A DNA stretch of 64,000 nt, taken from contig JACONN010000005.1 of NCBI GenBank assembly GCA_014323675.1, positions 372,001 through 436,000 of the forward strand, in the 5' to 3' direction. The notes under the pieces are model-generated. The model saw only the letters and a list, made by a program, of their open reading frames with translations. It was not told the origin of the DNA and did not search any database. This DNA is from Hormoscilla sp. GM7CHS1pb (lineage in GTDB: Bacteria; Cyanobacteriota; Cyanobacteriia; Cyanobacteriales; Desertifilaceae). Below, piece after piece: positions 36,417 through 46,518 of this stretch. Numbering within the stretch: position 1 is the first letter of the stretch; every line of letters starts with the position of its first letter. The position numbers and the translations under genes are program-made.

Positions 36417-36905
36417 CTAGCTCAGGGCGTTGATCGCGTAGTCGAGATAGTTATTCGCCTCAGTACCTGGCTGACCACTTATACCGTGGTTTGACTTGAT
36501 GTACTTCAGCGCTTCGATGTACCAGCTGGGAGACAACTCGAACGTCTGGTTGATTTCATCGATACCAGCAAGCAGGTACTCATCCATCGGTCCTGTGCCT
36601 CCAGCCACCAAGCAGTAGGTCACCATCCGCAGGTAGTAGCCAATGTCGCGAGCGCATTTCTGCTTACCTACCGAGGTAGAAGCATAGGTTGGTCCTGGCA
36701 TGGTCGTGGTGTAGGGGAATTTGGTATACACCGCTTGGGCTGCCCCATTAATCAACCGGTCTGCATTGGCGGTCAAGCTTTTTGCTGCTTCTAAGCCAGC
36801 CGACGCCCGCTGGAATCGACCAAAAGCGCTTTGGATTTCTGTGTTGCTTAGAAACCGACCTTGTGAATCTGCGGCAGATACTGCTTCTGTCAGAGGTGTC
36901 TTCAT
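36417..36905 (-). CDS. cpcA: C-phycocyanin alpha subunit
   Basis: The product has exactly 162 residues, as expected. [60 protein letters not shown] (bilin cysteine in KCARD) and the C-terminus [14 protein letters not shown] are canonical CpcA. It follows cpcB by 85 bp in the standard cpcB-cpcA order. No rod linkers (cpcC, cpcD) follow, unlike many cpc operons; cpcE comes next. Confidence 0.97.
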   Translation of the reverse strand: MKTPLTEAVSAADSQGRFLSNTEIQSAFGRFQRASAGLEAAKSLTANADRLINGAAQAVYTKFPYTTTMPGPTYASTSVGKQKCARDIGYYLRMVTYCLVAGGTGPMDEYLLAGIDEINQTFELSPSWYIEALKYIKSNHGISGQPGTEANNYLDYAINALS

Positions 36906-36990
36906 TGTTGAGTTTTTCCCTTAGTTTTACAACTTGTTCAATGCTTAGTCAAGAATGGAATTGCGCTCAGAAAATACGGAATTCTGTTGT

Positions 36991-37509
36991 TTAGGCAACC
37001 GCACCTGCGGCGCGATCGAAGTAGGTAGCAATTTCCGCCATCAGGGCGCTGCAATCGCCAGGGGTAATTCCGTTCCGGTCATTTGCGATCGCGATCGCCG
37101 CTTCCTTCATCTTTTCTACCCCTACTGCCACTGAAGCACCTGGTGTACCTAGTGCCAAGTATGTTTCCCGCAGACCATTCAGGCACCGGTCTTCCAGTAC
37201 GCTAGCATCACCTGCAAAAATTGCGTAGGTTACATAGCGCAGGATGATTTCCATATCCCGCAGGCAAGCTGCCATCCGCCGGCTCGTGTATGCGTTCCCA
37301 CCAGGAGCAATCAACTGGGGCTGTTCGGCAAACAGAGAACGAGCCGCATTAGCAACGATAGTAGAAGCGTTGCTGGTAATCCGGTTTACCGCATCCATCC
37401 GCTTGTTGCTGTCTGCCACCATAGCTCCCAGAGCGTCCAGCTGGGCTGTGCTCAGCATTTCGCCCCGGGCATCAGCCTGAGAAATCACCTTTGTGAATGC
37501 ATCGTACAT
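36991..37509 (-). CDS. cpcB: C-phycocyanin beta subunit
   Basis: The product has 172 residues, the standard length. [60 protein letters not shown] (bilin Cys-82 in AACLRD), [20 protein letters not shown] and the second bilin cysteine in [14 protein letters not shown] are present, so two chromophores are expected. It forms the alpha-beta protomer of phycocyanin discs in phycobilisome rods. Confidence 0.97.
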   Translation of the reverse strand: MYDAFTKVISQADARGEMLSTAQLDALGAMVADSNKRMDAVNRITSNASTIVANAARSLFAEQPQLIAPGGNAYTSRRMAACLRDMEIILRYVTYAIFAGDASVLEDRCLNGLRETYLALGTPGASVAVGVEKMKEAAIAIANDRNGITPGDCSALMAEIATYFDRAAGAVA

Positions 37510-37927
37510 TGATTTATACTCCTACTTTACTTGGTTTTGATTTTCTTGGGTGTTTTATTGAGCGCGAGTTCAGTGCTCCTCGGTGCAACCCTTCGCGCAG
37601 CGCAGCCATTGACAGACAATCGGCACCAACCGTTGCTTTTCTCACCTCCCCCTTGATATCCACTACTGGACGATCTATAGGTTTGTTAAGAAATCTCAGA
37701 CTACTTCCTTTTTTCTGAGAAAGCACTTACTGCTTGTCTAGATCGTGTTTTCCTGTGCCTTTGCCTGTCCTCATTACCCTCCACTTTTCTCTTATACAAT
37801 GATGTCGTGCCCTTATTTGTTACATATTGTTAAGATTTTAAATTTTTGGTTTTTGAGCGCCGCACGAACCTCGCCAAACCTTTGTCACACGGCAACTACA
37901 GGCAATCTCCCTGTCATCTACCTGCTG
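37510..37927. other. Intergenic: cpcB upstream region
   Basis: 418 bp between the cpcB start and the end of cpcL. It must hold the strong cpcBA promoter and leader. I do not recognise a regulatory box with confidence. Confidence 0.5.
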
Positions 37928-38674
37928 TTAAAGGCTGATCAGGCCCCAGGCCGCTAACGCTACCGCGATCGTTCCTCCCGCCAACAGCACGGCACCGGTT
38001 ATTGTAATCACCTTTCCAGCCAGACGAGCCGCTTTTGGATAAGGGGGCTTCTGCCACTCCCAAATGTATGTTTTGACTTTGGCTTGGAAGTATCCCAGTT
38101 GCTCCAGTTGCTGGCGATAGTCCTCTCCATAGCGTGGCATCCGAGCAAAGGGCAACTCTCCTCGATCCCGCTGGGGCAATATCCGCCGCCGCTGATATGG
38201 TACTGTCTCGTCCCCAAAGTTTTGCTGGTACTCCTCGCTATTTAGCAAGGCATCGATGAACCCTGGCAGCCCTTTGGTTGCCAGTACAATTGACCAGGCT
38301 AGCTTCTCCCGATCGTCATACAGTTCCCGCCCCAGGATCCGCTGCACGCACATCTGGACAAACCGGTAGTTGTTGTTGCACTCATAATTGCGCCGGCGGA
38401 ATGGATCGGAAGTCGCCAGACCCAGAATGAATTCCCGCACTGTGATCTGACCAAATCTCAGCTGAGATTCTAAGAATGTTTGCCGGTTCCTGGTCAGCAA
38501 CTGTTGTTCGTTAAATATCTGACGATAGCCTGCCCAGATCAACTGATCCATGTCTGTACCTGCTAGCAGGTTTTCGGCTGTGTAAATTCTGGGCTGCTCA
38601 TCTCCTGGTATTTCATATCCCGCTACCCGCTGGTTTTGGCTTGATGCCGGATAGCTGAGTAATGGAATTGCCAA
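37928..38674 (-). CDS. cpcL: Membrane-anchored rod linker CpcL (CpcG2 type)
   Basis: The product has 248 residues. The N-terminal two-thirds are a CpcG-type linker domain ([60 protein letters not shown]). The last ~30 residues are strongly hydrophobic (VITITGAVLLAGGTIAVALA, AWGLISL), preceded by basic RLAGK. That anchor distinguishes CpcL/CpcG2 from conventional CpcG and binds rod-only phycobilisomes to thylakoid photosystem I/NDH complexes. The window therefore has both types (CpcG at 3532). Its 3' end is next to the cpcB upstream region and it is transcribed in the same direction as cpcB. Confidence 0.9.
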   Translation of the reverse strand: MAIPLLSYPASSQNQRVAGYEIPGDEQPRIYTAENLLAGTDMDQLIWAGYRQIFNEQQLLTRNRQTFLESQLRFGQITVREFILGLATSDPFRRRNYECNNNYRFVQMCVQRILGRELYDDREKLAWSIVLATKGLPGFIDALLNSEEYQQNFGDETVPYQRRRILPQRDRGELPFARMPRYGEDYRQQLEQLGYFQAKVKTYIWEWQKPPYPKAARLAGKVITITGAVLLAGGTIAVALAAWGLISL

Positions 38675-38832
38675 TCGATCACCTCCTTCTGTACATTTAC
38701 TTATTTTGTTCTTCCTTAAAGATTAAGCGCTCGAGTTCATATAAGTCTTGCTTTTGTTACAAATCTTAAAAAAAGTTGAACTTCTGTAATCCTTACGCTA
38801 CCGGTTGACTAGCAGAGTCGCCTCAACCTCCA

Positions 38833-39579
38833 TTAACCCACCTCTGCCAGTTTTTTCTCTAAGTCAAACAGGAAGCCGTGGATGTATTCCTCGGTCCATT
38901 CGATGCCATAGAAGCGGGTAAACATCCCCCGTGCTGGATCCTTCTCGGCTCGATAGCGCAGGTAGCGCAGTTGCGCTTGCTTAATCTCTTCTAGATGCTG
39001 CTCGTCAGTGACCGGTTCTGCCCGGTCCACAAAATCTAGGTAAGCCTGGAGATAGTCACGGAAGGCAGCAAATACCCGCGTTTCCACCACCGATGTTTCT
39101 GTAGGACGAGTCCAGAGAAATGCTGGTGAGAAGAATGGTTGAGCTTCTGCTGGAAAGTCGCCTCCCCAGGGCAGGTGTAGTTGATGGGCTTGGAAAATTG
39201 GTAGGATCGGCTGGGTATACTTTTCCTGGTATGCCGGCTCATCCCGAAACAGCGGTTGCATATCTAGGGCGATTAGGTGTCCCCCCGGTAAGGTGACTAG
39301 GTCCGCCCCGAAAAAGGGCAGGTCATATTTGAGATGGGGGAAAATTACAAAGTTCAATACCTGTAGGGCCTTTCCTCCCTGGACGTGGGCTGCTCGGATT
39401 TGCCGGAGCTTGGACGTGGCAAATGCGTGACTGGTGGTGAGCACCTCTGATTGCTTCTTCCCCTTTCCGACTGTCGCCTGCTTGCGATCGAACCCTTCCG
39501 GGATAGGATAGGCTGTCAGGGTGAGTCGCTCTTTCAGGTAGGCGATCGCGTGATCTAGGAATTTCTGATATAGAGTCAT
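38833..39579 (-). CDS. pebB: Phycoerythrobilin:ferredoxin oxidoreductase
   Basis: The product has 248 residues of the ferredoxin-dependent bilin reductase family. [55 protein letters not shown] and the C-terminal [20 protein letters not shown] match PebB. It reduces 15,16-dihydrobiliverdin to phycoerythrobilin in the cytosol. It follows pebA by 68 bp on the same strand. The product is the chromophore required by the CpeB encoded at the left edge. Confidence 0.92.
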   Translation of the reverse strand: MTLYQKFLDHAIAYLKERLTLTAYPIPEGFDRKQATVGKGKKQSEVLTTSHAFATSKLRQIRAAHVQGGKALQVLNFVIFPHLKYDLPFFGADLVTLPGGHLIALDMQPLFRDEPAYQEKYTQPILPIFQAHQLHLPWGGDFPAEAQPFFSPAFLWTRPTETSVVETRVFAAFRDYLQAYLDFVDRAEPVTDEQHLEEIKQAQLRYLRYRAEKDPARGMFTRFYGIEWTEEYIHGFLFDLEKKLAEVG

Positions 39580-39647
39580 TTTGACATTGCTGATTTATGC
39601 TTACCAGTTCCCGTTAATTGAGAATTCACCATGCACTCGAAGGCAAG

Positions 39648-40379
39648 TCATTTTTTGCTGCTGACTGCTAATGGCTTGGCATCTGCAAACAAGAACTCAT
39701 ACAGGAATCGTTCGGACCACTCGTGACCGAAGTAGCTGCTGAATAGACCTGATGCTGGATCCCTTTCTGCACTATATTGGTCGTAGTCTTTCTGTGCTTT
39801 TACGATCCGATCAATGTCTGCGGTATCCGTCAACGGTTCTGCTTGATCCAGCATTTGCCAATACAAATTTAAGTAGTCTATGTATGCATCCATTAGCTTA
39901 GTCTGCACCGTCTCCGCATCGGTTTTTGCAAATAGCAAATATTTGGAAAAATACTGATTTGCATCGTAAAACTTCATTTCTAAGTTCTGCACTAAGTCGT
40001 TGTGCCGATCGCGCACTGCTTTCATCGGTTCTATATATTTCGCCTGATACTTTGCATCTCTAAACAAGGGCTGAAAGTCTAGTACCACGATAATTTTCTT
40101 TTTGCCGAAACACAAGAAATCTATCCCTAACAAGGGGATATCGTAACAGTGGGCCGGATAGATCACGCTGTTAAATACTTGCGCTGCGGCCCCCCCATCT
40201 ATGTAGGTATAGCGGATTTTACGTAGTTCGGGGCATTGGTAACACCAACTCTGTATTATCGCTCCTGTTTGGCCCCGATCGCTTTCCTGACGTTCCAACC
40301 CTGGGGGTATTGGCTGGCTTTGTAAATCGAACCGCCGAAATAGCTCTGTTTCTAAGTGTTCCAGGAATGGTCTGTACAT
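39648..40379 (-). CDS. pebA: 15,16-dihydrobiliverdin:ferredoxin oxidoreductase
   Basis: The product has 243 residues. ELRKIRYTYIDGGAAAQVFN, DIPLLGIDFLCFGKKKIIVV, LDFQPLFRDAKYQAKY and GLFSSYFGHEWSERFLYEFL are the PebA blocks of this enzyme family. It performs the first two-electron reduction of biliverdin IX-alpha and channels the product to PebB. Order pebA-pebB is the common one, and together they show that the organism makes phycoerythrobilin. Confidence 0.93.
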   Translation of the reverse strand: MYRPFLEHLETELFRRFDLQSQPIPPGLERQESDRGQTGAIIQSWCYQCPELRKIRYTYIDGGAAAQVFNSVIYPAHCYDIPLLGIDFLCFGKKKIIVVLDFQPLFRDAKYQAKYIEPMKAVRDRHNDLVQNLEMKFYDANQYFSKYLLFAKTDAETVQTKLMDAYIDYLNLYWQMLDQAEPLTDTADIDRIVKAQKDYDQYSAERDPASGLFSSYFGHEWSERFLYEFLFADAKPLAVSSKK

Positions 40380-40844
40380 AATGGTCCCTCGCTTTGCCTT
40401 AACTCTCCCTGATGATAGACTGGATCTATGCGGCCTGTCTCCTTGGCGATCGACAAAGAAACAATCCTTAACATTTGACCCCCCAATTCGGGCAGCCAGG
40501 ATAATACACCGGTGGCGAAATGTGCTATGGGAATAGTAGGAAAATTTATTTCATGAATGGCAGCAACTTGTATTTTTTGGCTTTCCGCATTTTTGCTGAA
40601 AAATTAAGCAGTAAACTTAGTTAATGTTTAATATAAAAATAACCGCAATTATTTGCCCAAAAAGTAATAATATACTCCGTTATTTAAGCATGGCTATTCT
40701 CGGGCAAAGGGTAGATGAAAGCATTAGAAGCAGGGCTAAAAAATTGGAAAAAATAGGAAGAAAACCTGTTGATGCCACGTGGCCGGGGTTGGGCAGGCTT
40801 GGGGCGATCGCTTAATGGATTGCGATCGCCGTTTGATTAAACCC
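40380..40844. other. Intergenic upstream of pebA
   Basis: 465 bp. A short plus-strand frame at 40690-40815 (MAILGQRVDESIRSRAKKLE) has no recognised family and may be chance. Nothing else is supported. Confidence 0.4.
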
Positions 40845-41433
40845 TGTCGCAGTTAAGGAACTATCGCGGGTTTATGCCTTAGTCTCTGCCAAAGATCAAG
40901 CGATCGCCTTGCGGGATTTCGATGTCTCCTGGTCGCTCGATGTCTTCTGGGAGCGCTAGTCGCACGTTCCCAGGCTGCGCCGTGGGAACGAGGAGAAGAC
41001 ATCGTATTCGCACTACCCAGGAGACATCTTCGATGCACAAGTGGGGTCGCACGCTTCGGGAACCCTCCGCTACTCGCCGTACCCCTTGTCGCGCATCAAG
41101 GTCGCATTTTTTCAGGCGATCGCCGCCACTTTCAACAAACAAACCTCCAGCAGTGGGGGCCAAAAAGCATATTTAGATTTAGCAGTGAAGGAAATAGTCT
41201 CCGAGGCGATCGTTCCCAGGGAGTTATAGATCTCTTAGCGGTGGCCGGTTTAAACAGTAGGGCTCTTTCTATTTTATCCGATGAATTTCTAGCAGAAGTG
41301 CGAGGAATAGCAAAATTTAGCCCGGGAGATTTTACTGAGATTAATTCAAGATCGGATTAAGGAACGAAGCAGCCAAAACATAGTCGAATCTCGTTCCTTT
41401 CAGGCAATGTTAGAAGATGCTTTGAAACCCTAA
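40845..41433 (+). pseudogene. Relic of a type I restriction enzyme HsdR C-terminal region
   Basis: Readable pieces in order: AVKELSRVYALVSAKDQAIA, LRD; then VAFFQAIAATFNKQTSSSGG and LDLAVKEIVSEAIVP; then DLLAVAGLNSRALSILSDEF, LAEVRGI; then RLIQDRIKERSSQNIVESRS, FQAMLEDALKP. This order matches the C-terminal part of HsdR (DUF3387 region: SILSDEFLAEVR ... VV.SRSF.EML). The pieces are in different frames. A hairpin repeat at 40921-41028 is inserted between the first two. No hsdM/hsdS remain. Confidence 0.7.
40921..41028. repeat. Inverted-repeat element inserted in the hsdR relic
   Basis: Ends GATGTCTCCTGG and CCAGGAGACATC are inverted copies, with an inner inverted pair GTTCCCAGGC / GCCGTGGGAAC. 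It separates two stretches that belong together in HsdR, so it is an insertion. Confidence 0.65.
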
Positions 41434-41715
41434 AAACAAAGGGCGATCTAAACCGCCCAATTAAGTAAGTGTGCATAATTAAACACAGTTAACTTTTGTT
41501 AAGTTTGCTGAAAGCCTCTCCCAGAATGAGATTCAGCTACTTTACATTTCTTAACATAGGCTAGTTTATTTGCGCCTACCTGCTTAATCGACGAATTAAT
41601 CCAGTTAGTCAAAGATCTTAGCGCCGCCCAAAGAAGAAGTCGCATGATGCCTTGGCAGTCAAAAATAGTAGTTCAAGTCTTAGGAGACGAGGCGCTTAAG
41701 ACTATTACCAGTCTC

Positions 41716-42444
41716 TTATTTTTCCTTGTTCGGAGTCGATAGATTCTCCAAATCTGGGAGTTTTACCAATTCTTTAGAAGCTTCCTTAACAGTTATAGGC
41801 AACTGTAGGGGTTGTGGTTGTTCCTCTAGCAAGCAACTGGCCACTGGCAAGATTTGGTCCAAATCATCTAGGGGTCTGGGAATCACCGTTACCGCATTCA
41901 ACTCGCCTATTCGTTTCGCTTCATACACCCCCGCTTGCACTGCTACAGCCACATCTGCTACAGAACCTCGAATAATCGCAGTACATAAACCATCCCCGAC
42001 CGTTTCAAAAGCCGTCAATTCCACCTCAGCTGACTTCAGCATCGCATCAGCTGCTCCCACCATAGCTGGAAAGCCCCGCGTTTCCAGCAGGCCCAAAGCT
42101 TGCTTGCTAACTCGACTGTGACGGTTCTGTTGAGCCAGCTCGATCAGCCGAGACCCGATCGGGAAAATTACTTCCAAATTAGGGAGCGGTCGCGGAATCA
42201 CCGATGAAGAGACTAGCATACCAGACTTTTCCGCCTTGCGAGCACCCGCTTCCACCGCTAACCTAATATCAGCAATTCGACCCCGGACGAGGGTCGTGCA
42301 GTAACCACTGCCAATTTTTTCAATCCCCACCAAGACTACCCCAGATGCTTTCACCATCGCGTCCGCCGTATCAATTATCGCCGGAAAGCTGCGGGTTGAT
42401 ACCATACCCAGAGCACTTTGCTTGAGACTTTCTAGTCTATTCAT
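41716..42444 (-). CDS. ccmO: Carboxysome shell protein with two BMC domains (CcmO)
   Basis: The product has 242 residues: two tandem Pfam BMC domains. The first, from about residue 17, has FPAIIDTADAMVKASGVVLV, GIEKIGSGYCTTLVRG; the second, from about residue 126, has FPAMVGAADAMLKSAEVELT, AFETVGDGLCTAIIRGSVAD. Tandem domains form pseudohexameric trimers that sit in the beta-carboxysome shell. It is the last gene of the ccmK2-K1-L-M-N-O group. A terminator-like hairpin GGGCGATCTAAACCGCCC lies at 41439-41456, beyond its 3' end. Confidence 0.92.
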   Translation of the reverse strand: MNRLESLKQSALGMVSTRSFPAIIDTADAMVKASGVVLVGIEKIGSGYCTTLVRGRIADIRLAVEAGARKAEKSGMLVSSSVIPRPLPNLEVIFPIGSRLIELAQQNRHSRVSKQALGLLETRGFPAMVGAADAMLKSAEVELTAFETVGDGLCTAIIRGSVADVAVAVQAGVYEAKRIGELNAVTVIPRPLDDLDQILPVASCLLEEQPQPLQLPITVKEASKELVKLPDLENLSTPNKEK

Positions 42445-42569
42445 CTAATCCGTTCAACCAGGACACATTCCTTCTTACTCCATCATATACGCTACCATTT
42501 TCAATCTGATGATGAACAAACAGCAATCTACTAGCTAAGGGTAGACCCGGAGGCAGTAGCTCGATCGGG

Positions 42570-43409
42570 TCAAGAACGCTTACTCCAGGATTTATTATGG
42601 GGAAACAACGTTCCCATCAGTTCATCTAGCTGTTCTTGCCCATAAACTATAGCTTGATTTTCAGAAGCTTCTTCTGATGCTAGCGGCAGATCGGCCTCCT
42701 TGGCTGATGGAGTATCACTGGTAGAGTTATTATCTACCGGTGTTAGGGCAGCCCCTTCCTCTTCCATGCTGCGCCCAGGAGACATCGAAGGCTTGGGGGT
42801 GTTAGCAGAGGCATTTCGCGCTACCGCCGAGTTGATCGACGCCTGCACCGCTGGAGTATTGACTATAGGATCCTTCGACCGAGTTTCTGGCTTGGACGAC
42901 GCCGACTCAATGCTTGCTACAGTATTGACGATCGATGTGCGAGGGGTAGTTCGATTAGAGCTCCCCGAGTACATCGAAGCCCCTTTGATCGCAGTATACT
43001 GTGCCAACTCCGTGACAACATATTTCTCATCTTTTGATTGCTCATCTTTTGATAGTTTGCGACTGTCCTCTCCCAGCAAGGAGCCTGGAGGCACAACCTG
43101 TCCCTGTTCAATGTCACTATTTATAATCGTCGTCATCGAGCCCACACAGGCATTAGCTCCAATCTTGCCCTTCCCAACTATGAGCACGCCCGCCCCCAAA
43201 GAAGCCCCCGACTCTATTGCCACAGTTCCTTTGCTCCCATGCACTATTGTGCCCATGCCTATACAGACACCCGCTGCGATGATAATCCGACTATCCCGAT
43301 CCGCCTGCAGTAGCACCCCTGGCGCGATCGCCGCGCTCGGATCTATCAAGACATCGCCACTCACTTTATACTGAGAGTTTTTGAGCGGTTGCAGTGGCGG
43401 AAAATACAT
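42570..43409 (-). CDS. ccmN: Carboxysome assembly protein CcmN
   Basis: The product has 279 residues. The N-terminal ~120 residues are left-handed beta-helix hexapeptide repeats (VLIDPSAAIAPGVLLQADRD, IIAAGVCIGMGTIVHGSKGT, AIESGASLGAGVLIVGKGKI). A Ser/Thr/Ala-rich disordered linker follows. The C-terminus AIVYGQEQLDELMGTLFPHN is an amphipathic encapsulation peptide of the CcmN type that recruits shell proteins, while the beta-helix binds CcmM. The linker is longer than in some relatives. Confidence 0.9.
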   Translation of the reverse strand: MYFPPLQPLKNSQYKVSGDVLIDPSAAIAPGVLLQADRDSRIIIAAGVCIGMGTIVHGSKGTVAIESGASLGAGVLIVGKGKIGANACVGSMTTIINSDIEQGQVVPPGSLLGEDSRKLSKDEQSKDEKYVVTELAQYTAIKGASMYSGSSNRTTPRTSIVNTVASIESASSKPETRSKDPIVNTPAVQASINSAVARNASANTPKPSMSPGRSMEEEGAALTPVDNNSTSDTPSAKEADLPLASEEASENQAIVYGQEQLDELMGTLFPHNKSWSKRS

Positions 43410-43628
43410 GATTATTACAACCTAATTTGGTGTTTAATATCTCCGCAAGAGTGAAGTTTGAACTGTTTAAGGCGCTCAGTAAAAAGCATGAAGGAAAAAG
43501 CATATCATGCATCGATGTCTGAGGGGTTTTTGCATCCCGATTTTTCCGGAACGGTAGACATCGAAGTCTTCACACTGCATCCTTTCTACTTCACAGGTTC
43601 ATCACTTCACTCAAGAGGAGTGTTTTTC

Positions 43629-45229
43629 TTATGCAGGTCGTTGGATAATCATCTCCACCACCCGCCGTTTCGCTTTCGTGTCAATGCCAATCAAGCGCAC
43701 GTACTCCCCGCTATGCTCCGTCATACATCCTTCTAGTGCCGCAATCACATCTGACTCCCGCTGGGACTCGATCGGGCTGCAACTCTGCCAAGAACTTGTC
43801 TTGAATCGGCGCTTATCCGCATGTTCCGTGCCAATCTTGTGCCCTTGAGCGAGAATATTGTGCACTTGCTCCAATGCTTCCGGGCTCAACTTGCTATCCG
43901 ATGCTAGTGCTTGGGAGCTGCTGTTGGCTGGGGCCTTCGATGCGGGAGCATCCGGTCGCTGGATAATCTCCTCCAACACTCGCCGTTTCGCCTTCGAGTC
44001 AATGCCAATCAAGCGCACGTACTCCCCCACATGTTCCGCCATGCTCGCTTCCACTGCCGCGATCGCCTGGGACGCATTTGTTGCTGCGATCGGCGCTCCA
44101 CTCTTCCAAGAACTCGTCTTAAACCGGCGCTTATCCGCATGTTCCGTGCCCACCTTGTAACCTTGAGCCAGTAGTTGGCGCACTTGCTCCGCCATTTCGG
44201 CAATTAAGCCACTACCATTTACCGACTCTATTGATGCTGGCTTGCTGTAGCTGCTAGACCCCGTGGTAGTTGTTGCTACGCGACCCTGCGGTTTATCATC
44301 CGGTCGCTGGATAATTTCTTCGAGTACCCGCCGTTTCGCCTTTGAGTCAATCCCAATCAAGCGCACGTATTCGCCGCTATAATCCGCCATATAAGCGGAC
44401 AGAGCTGCAATCACTTCCGACTCCCGCTGACTCTCAATGGGAAGACAACTCTGCCAGGAACCCGTCTTAAACCGGCGTTTATCTGCATGCTCCGCGCCAA
44501 TTTTGTAACCTTGAGCCAGTAGTTGGCGAACTTGATCCATTATCTGATTGCTTAAACCTATAGTTTGTACTGTCCCTTTGCCATTGAACCCATTATCCGA
44601 TTTACCCAGCTCGTCTCGTACTTTAATGATGCAGCTAACATCATCTGCACAGCGATAACCGGTGACCAGGGCATCATTAATTCCTACCACGTGACGGGCA
44701 AATTTTGTATCTGTCTCTGTCACGTCTGGCAAGCGGTCAGCTTGCTGCTGATTTGTAATCACCGAACCGCTAGGCACGTACTTGCCAGGGGCAATTTCCA
44801 CATCTTGGATCAAGGCATGCATCATCACGATGCAACCATTTCCCACTCTGGCGTTAAACACCGTCGAGCGAAAACCAATAAAGCAATCATCGCCTACATA
44901 TGCTGGTCCGTGAATCAAAGCCATGTGGGTAATCGAAGCATTCTTGCCAATCCAGACAGAATACCTCTTGCCGTCATCTCCAACTACCCGACCTTCTTCT
45001 AGACCGTGAATCACCACGCCATCTTGTACATTCGTTCCTTCGCTGATCTGGAAAGGGTTGCCTTCATCCGCTCGAATCGAAGTCCCAGGCGCTACCAGCA
45101 CGTGCGCACCAATGTAAACATCTCCGATTAGGTTAGAGAACGAGTGGACGTATGCCGTTTCATCTATCTGCGGCTCCGCCAATTTTTTTGACCAGGGGGT
45201 GGGGGAGCCGCGTTGCTGCGGACTACCAT
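43629..45229 (-). CDS. ccmM: Carboxysome scaffold CcmM with gamma-carbonic-anhydrase domain and three RbcS-like repeats (5' frameshift)
   Basis: From TTG 45182 there are 517 open codons: a gamma-CA-like beta-helix ([60 protein letters not shown]), then three Rubisco small-subunit-like modules ([29 protein letters not shown].., [17 protein letters not shown]). The normal N-terminus ([19 protein letters not shown]) is encoded from ATG 45229, but the C run at 45201-45205 has five C where six are needed; one extra base makes it continuous. CcmM links Rubisco to the shell via CcmN; a short form with only the SSU-like modules is common in this family. Two histidines of the CA site (ITH, LIHG) are visible. 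Confidence 0.9.
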
Positions 45230-45450
45230 GAGTTAATTCCTCCTTTCTCTCACTATTCCTTTGTCTTTTTGTTTGCGATTGCGCGAGCGCATGACCGACA
45301 CTTAGATTCTACTCCTTGACGATCGCCCTGAACCCATAACGAATGGGAGCATGTCGGGCTAAGTCAATAAGTATTTTTGCTCGCAGACAATTGCCTACTA
45401 TAGGGAGCGCTGACCACTTACAACTGACCACTTACAACTGACCAGATCGG

Positions 45451-45750
45451 TCATTGGTCTTTTTTGCTATATATGGGGCGATTTTCCACTGTCACCGTGT
45501 CTATTATCGCCACCACCATAGCATCGATCGGACGCTCTTCACTTCCTTCTACTTTTCTAGCGGCACTGCCACGACTAACCAGAACCCATTCATCAAAACC
45601 CGCTCCCACACTAATGTCTGCTGCCACCTCGTAAGTCGGCAATAGTTGTCCCGACTCATCTATAAACTGCAGCAGGAGTAGCTTTGCCCCTCTGAGACTC
45701 GGATCTTTTTGGGTACTGACTACCGTGCCCCGCACTTTGGCAATTTGCAT
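45451..45750 (-). CDS. ccmL: Carboxysome vertex protein CcmL
   Basis: The product has 99 residues of the EutN/CcmL pentamer family: MQIAKVRGTVVSTQKDPSLR, GAKLLLLQFIDESG, AADISVGAGFDEWVLVSRGS, AARKVEG. Pentamers close the twelve vertices of the icosahedral carboxysome shell. It is 9 bp after ccmK1. The 221-268 bp between it and ccmM contain no gene. Confidence 0.95.
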   Translation of the reverse strand: MQIAKVRGTVVSTQKDPSLRGAKLLLLQFIDESGQLLPTYEVAADISVGAGFDEWVLVSRGSAARKVEGSEERPIDAMVVAIIDTVTVENRPIYSKKDQ

Positions 45751-45758
45751 TTATTCTC

Positions 45759-46097
45759 TTACTGTCTGGAAGGGCGAATTGCGTTCGTACTCTCAGCGAA
45801 CTGCTGCACGTCTTCCGTGTAGCGAATGGGCAGGACGTACTCCAGGTTTTCGTGCGGACGGGCAATGATGTGGGTTGACAGCACCTGTCCGCCGTTAACG
45901 CGCTTGATGTTATCTACCCCAGCTGCTACAGAAGCTTGCACTTCCGATACATCCCCCCGGACTATTACCGTCACCCGACCACTACCGATTTTTTCATATC
46001 CTACCAGGGTGACCCGGGCCGCCTTCACCATCGCGTCTGCTGCTTCCACTACCGCTGGAAACCCCAATGTTTCTACCATTCCAACTGCAATTGACAT
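45759..46097 (-). CDS. ccmK1: Carboxysome shell hexamer protein CcmK (K1-like)
   Basis: The product has 112 residues, a single BMC domain ([60 protein letters not shown]) with the pore KIGSG. It has a longer C-terminal tail ([12 protein letters not shown]) than its upstream paralogue, the same difference seen between Synechocystis CcmK1 and CcmK2. It lies 109 bp after ccmK2 and just before ccmL. The numbering is by analogy. Confidence 0.92.
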   Translation of the reverse strand: MSIAVGMVETLGFPAVVEAADAMVKAARVTLVGYEKIGSGRVTVIVRGDVSEVQASVAAGVDNIKRVNGGQVLSTHIIARPHENLEYVLPIRYTEDVQQFAESTNAIRPSRQ

Positions 46098-46206
46098 TCT
46101 GTCACTCCTTGATTTTTCTCAGACCACCGATCCTTTATCACCTTTGATGCCGTCGGGATTGCTAATCGCACTGTCCCCGCCACGTGGTAAAATCGCACAT
46201 CGGTCC

Positions 46207-46518
46207 CTAGTAGCTGCGGAACTGCTCCACCGCTTCCGTGTAACGAATCGGCAAGACATACTCTAGGTTTTCATGGGGACGGGCAATTATGTGGGTTGAC
46301 AGCACCTCACCGCCATTCACCCGCTTTGCTGATTCTATCCCAGCTGCCACAGAAGCTTGTACTTCCGATACATCTCCCCGGACTATCACCGTCACCCGAC
46401 CACTGCCGATTTTTTCATATCCCACCAAGGTGACGCGGGCTGCTTTCACCATTGAGTCTGCTGCTTCTACCACAGCCGGAAACCCTTTTGTTTCAATCAT
46501 TCCAACAGCGATTGGCAT
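46207..46518 (-). CDS. ccmK2: Carboxysome shell hexamer protein CcmK (K2-like)
   Basis: The product has 103 residues: [40 protein letters not shown], and the short C-terminus [12 protein letters not shown] of CcmK2. It is first in the ccm operon, divergent from the ndhF4-like gene with about 740 bp between. It forms the flat hexameric facets of the beta-carboxysome. It is very similar to the downstream ccmK1, suggesting an old duplication maintained by function. Confidence 0.93.
   Translation of the reverse strand: MPIAVGMIETKGFPAVVEAADSMVKAARVTLVGYEKIGSGRVTVIVRGDVSEVQASVAAGIESAKRVNGGEVLSTHIIARPHENLEYVLPIRYTEAVEQFRSY

Noticed and set aside
42700-43374. 224-codon plus-strand frame opposite ccmN
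   Set aside because: A shadow of the CcmN hexapeptide-repeat coding strand.
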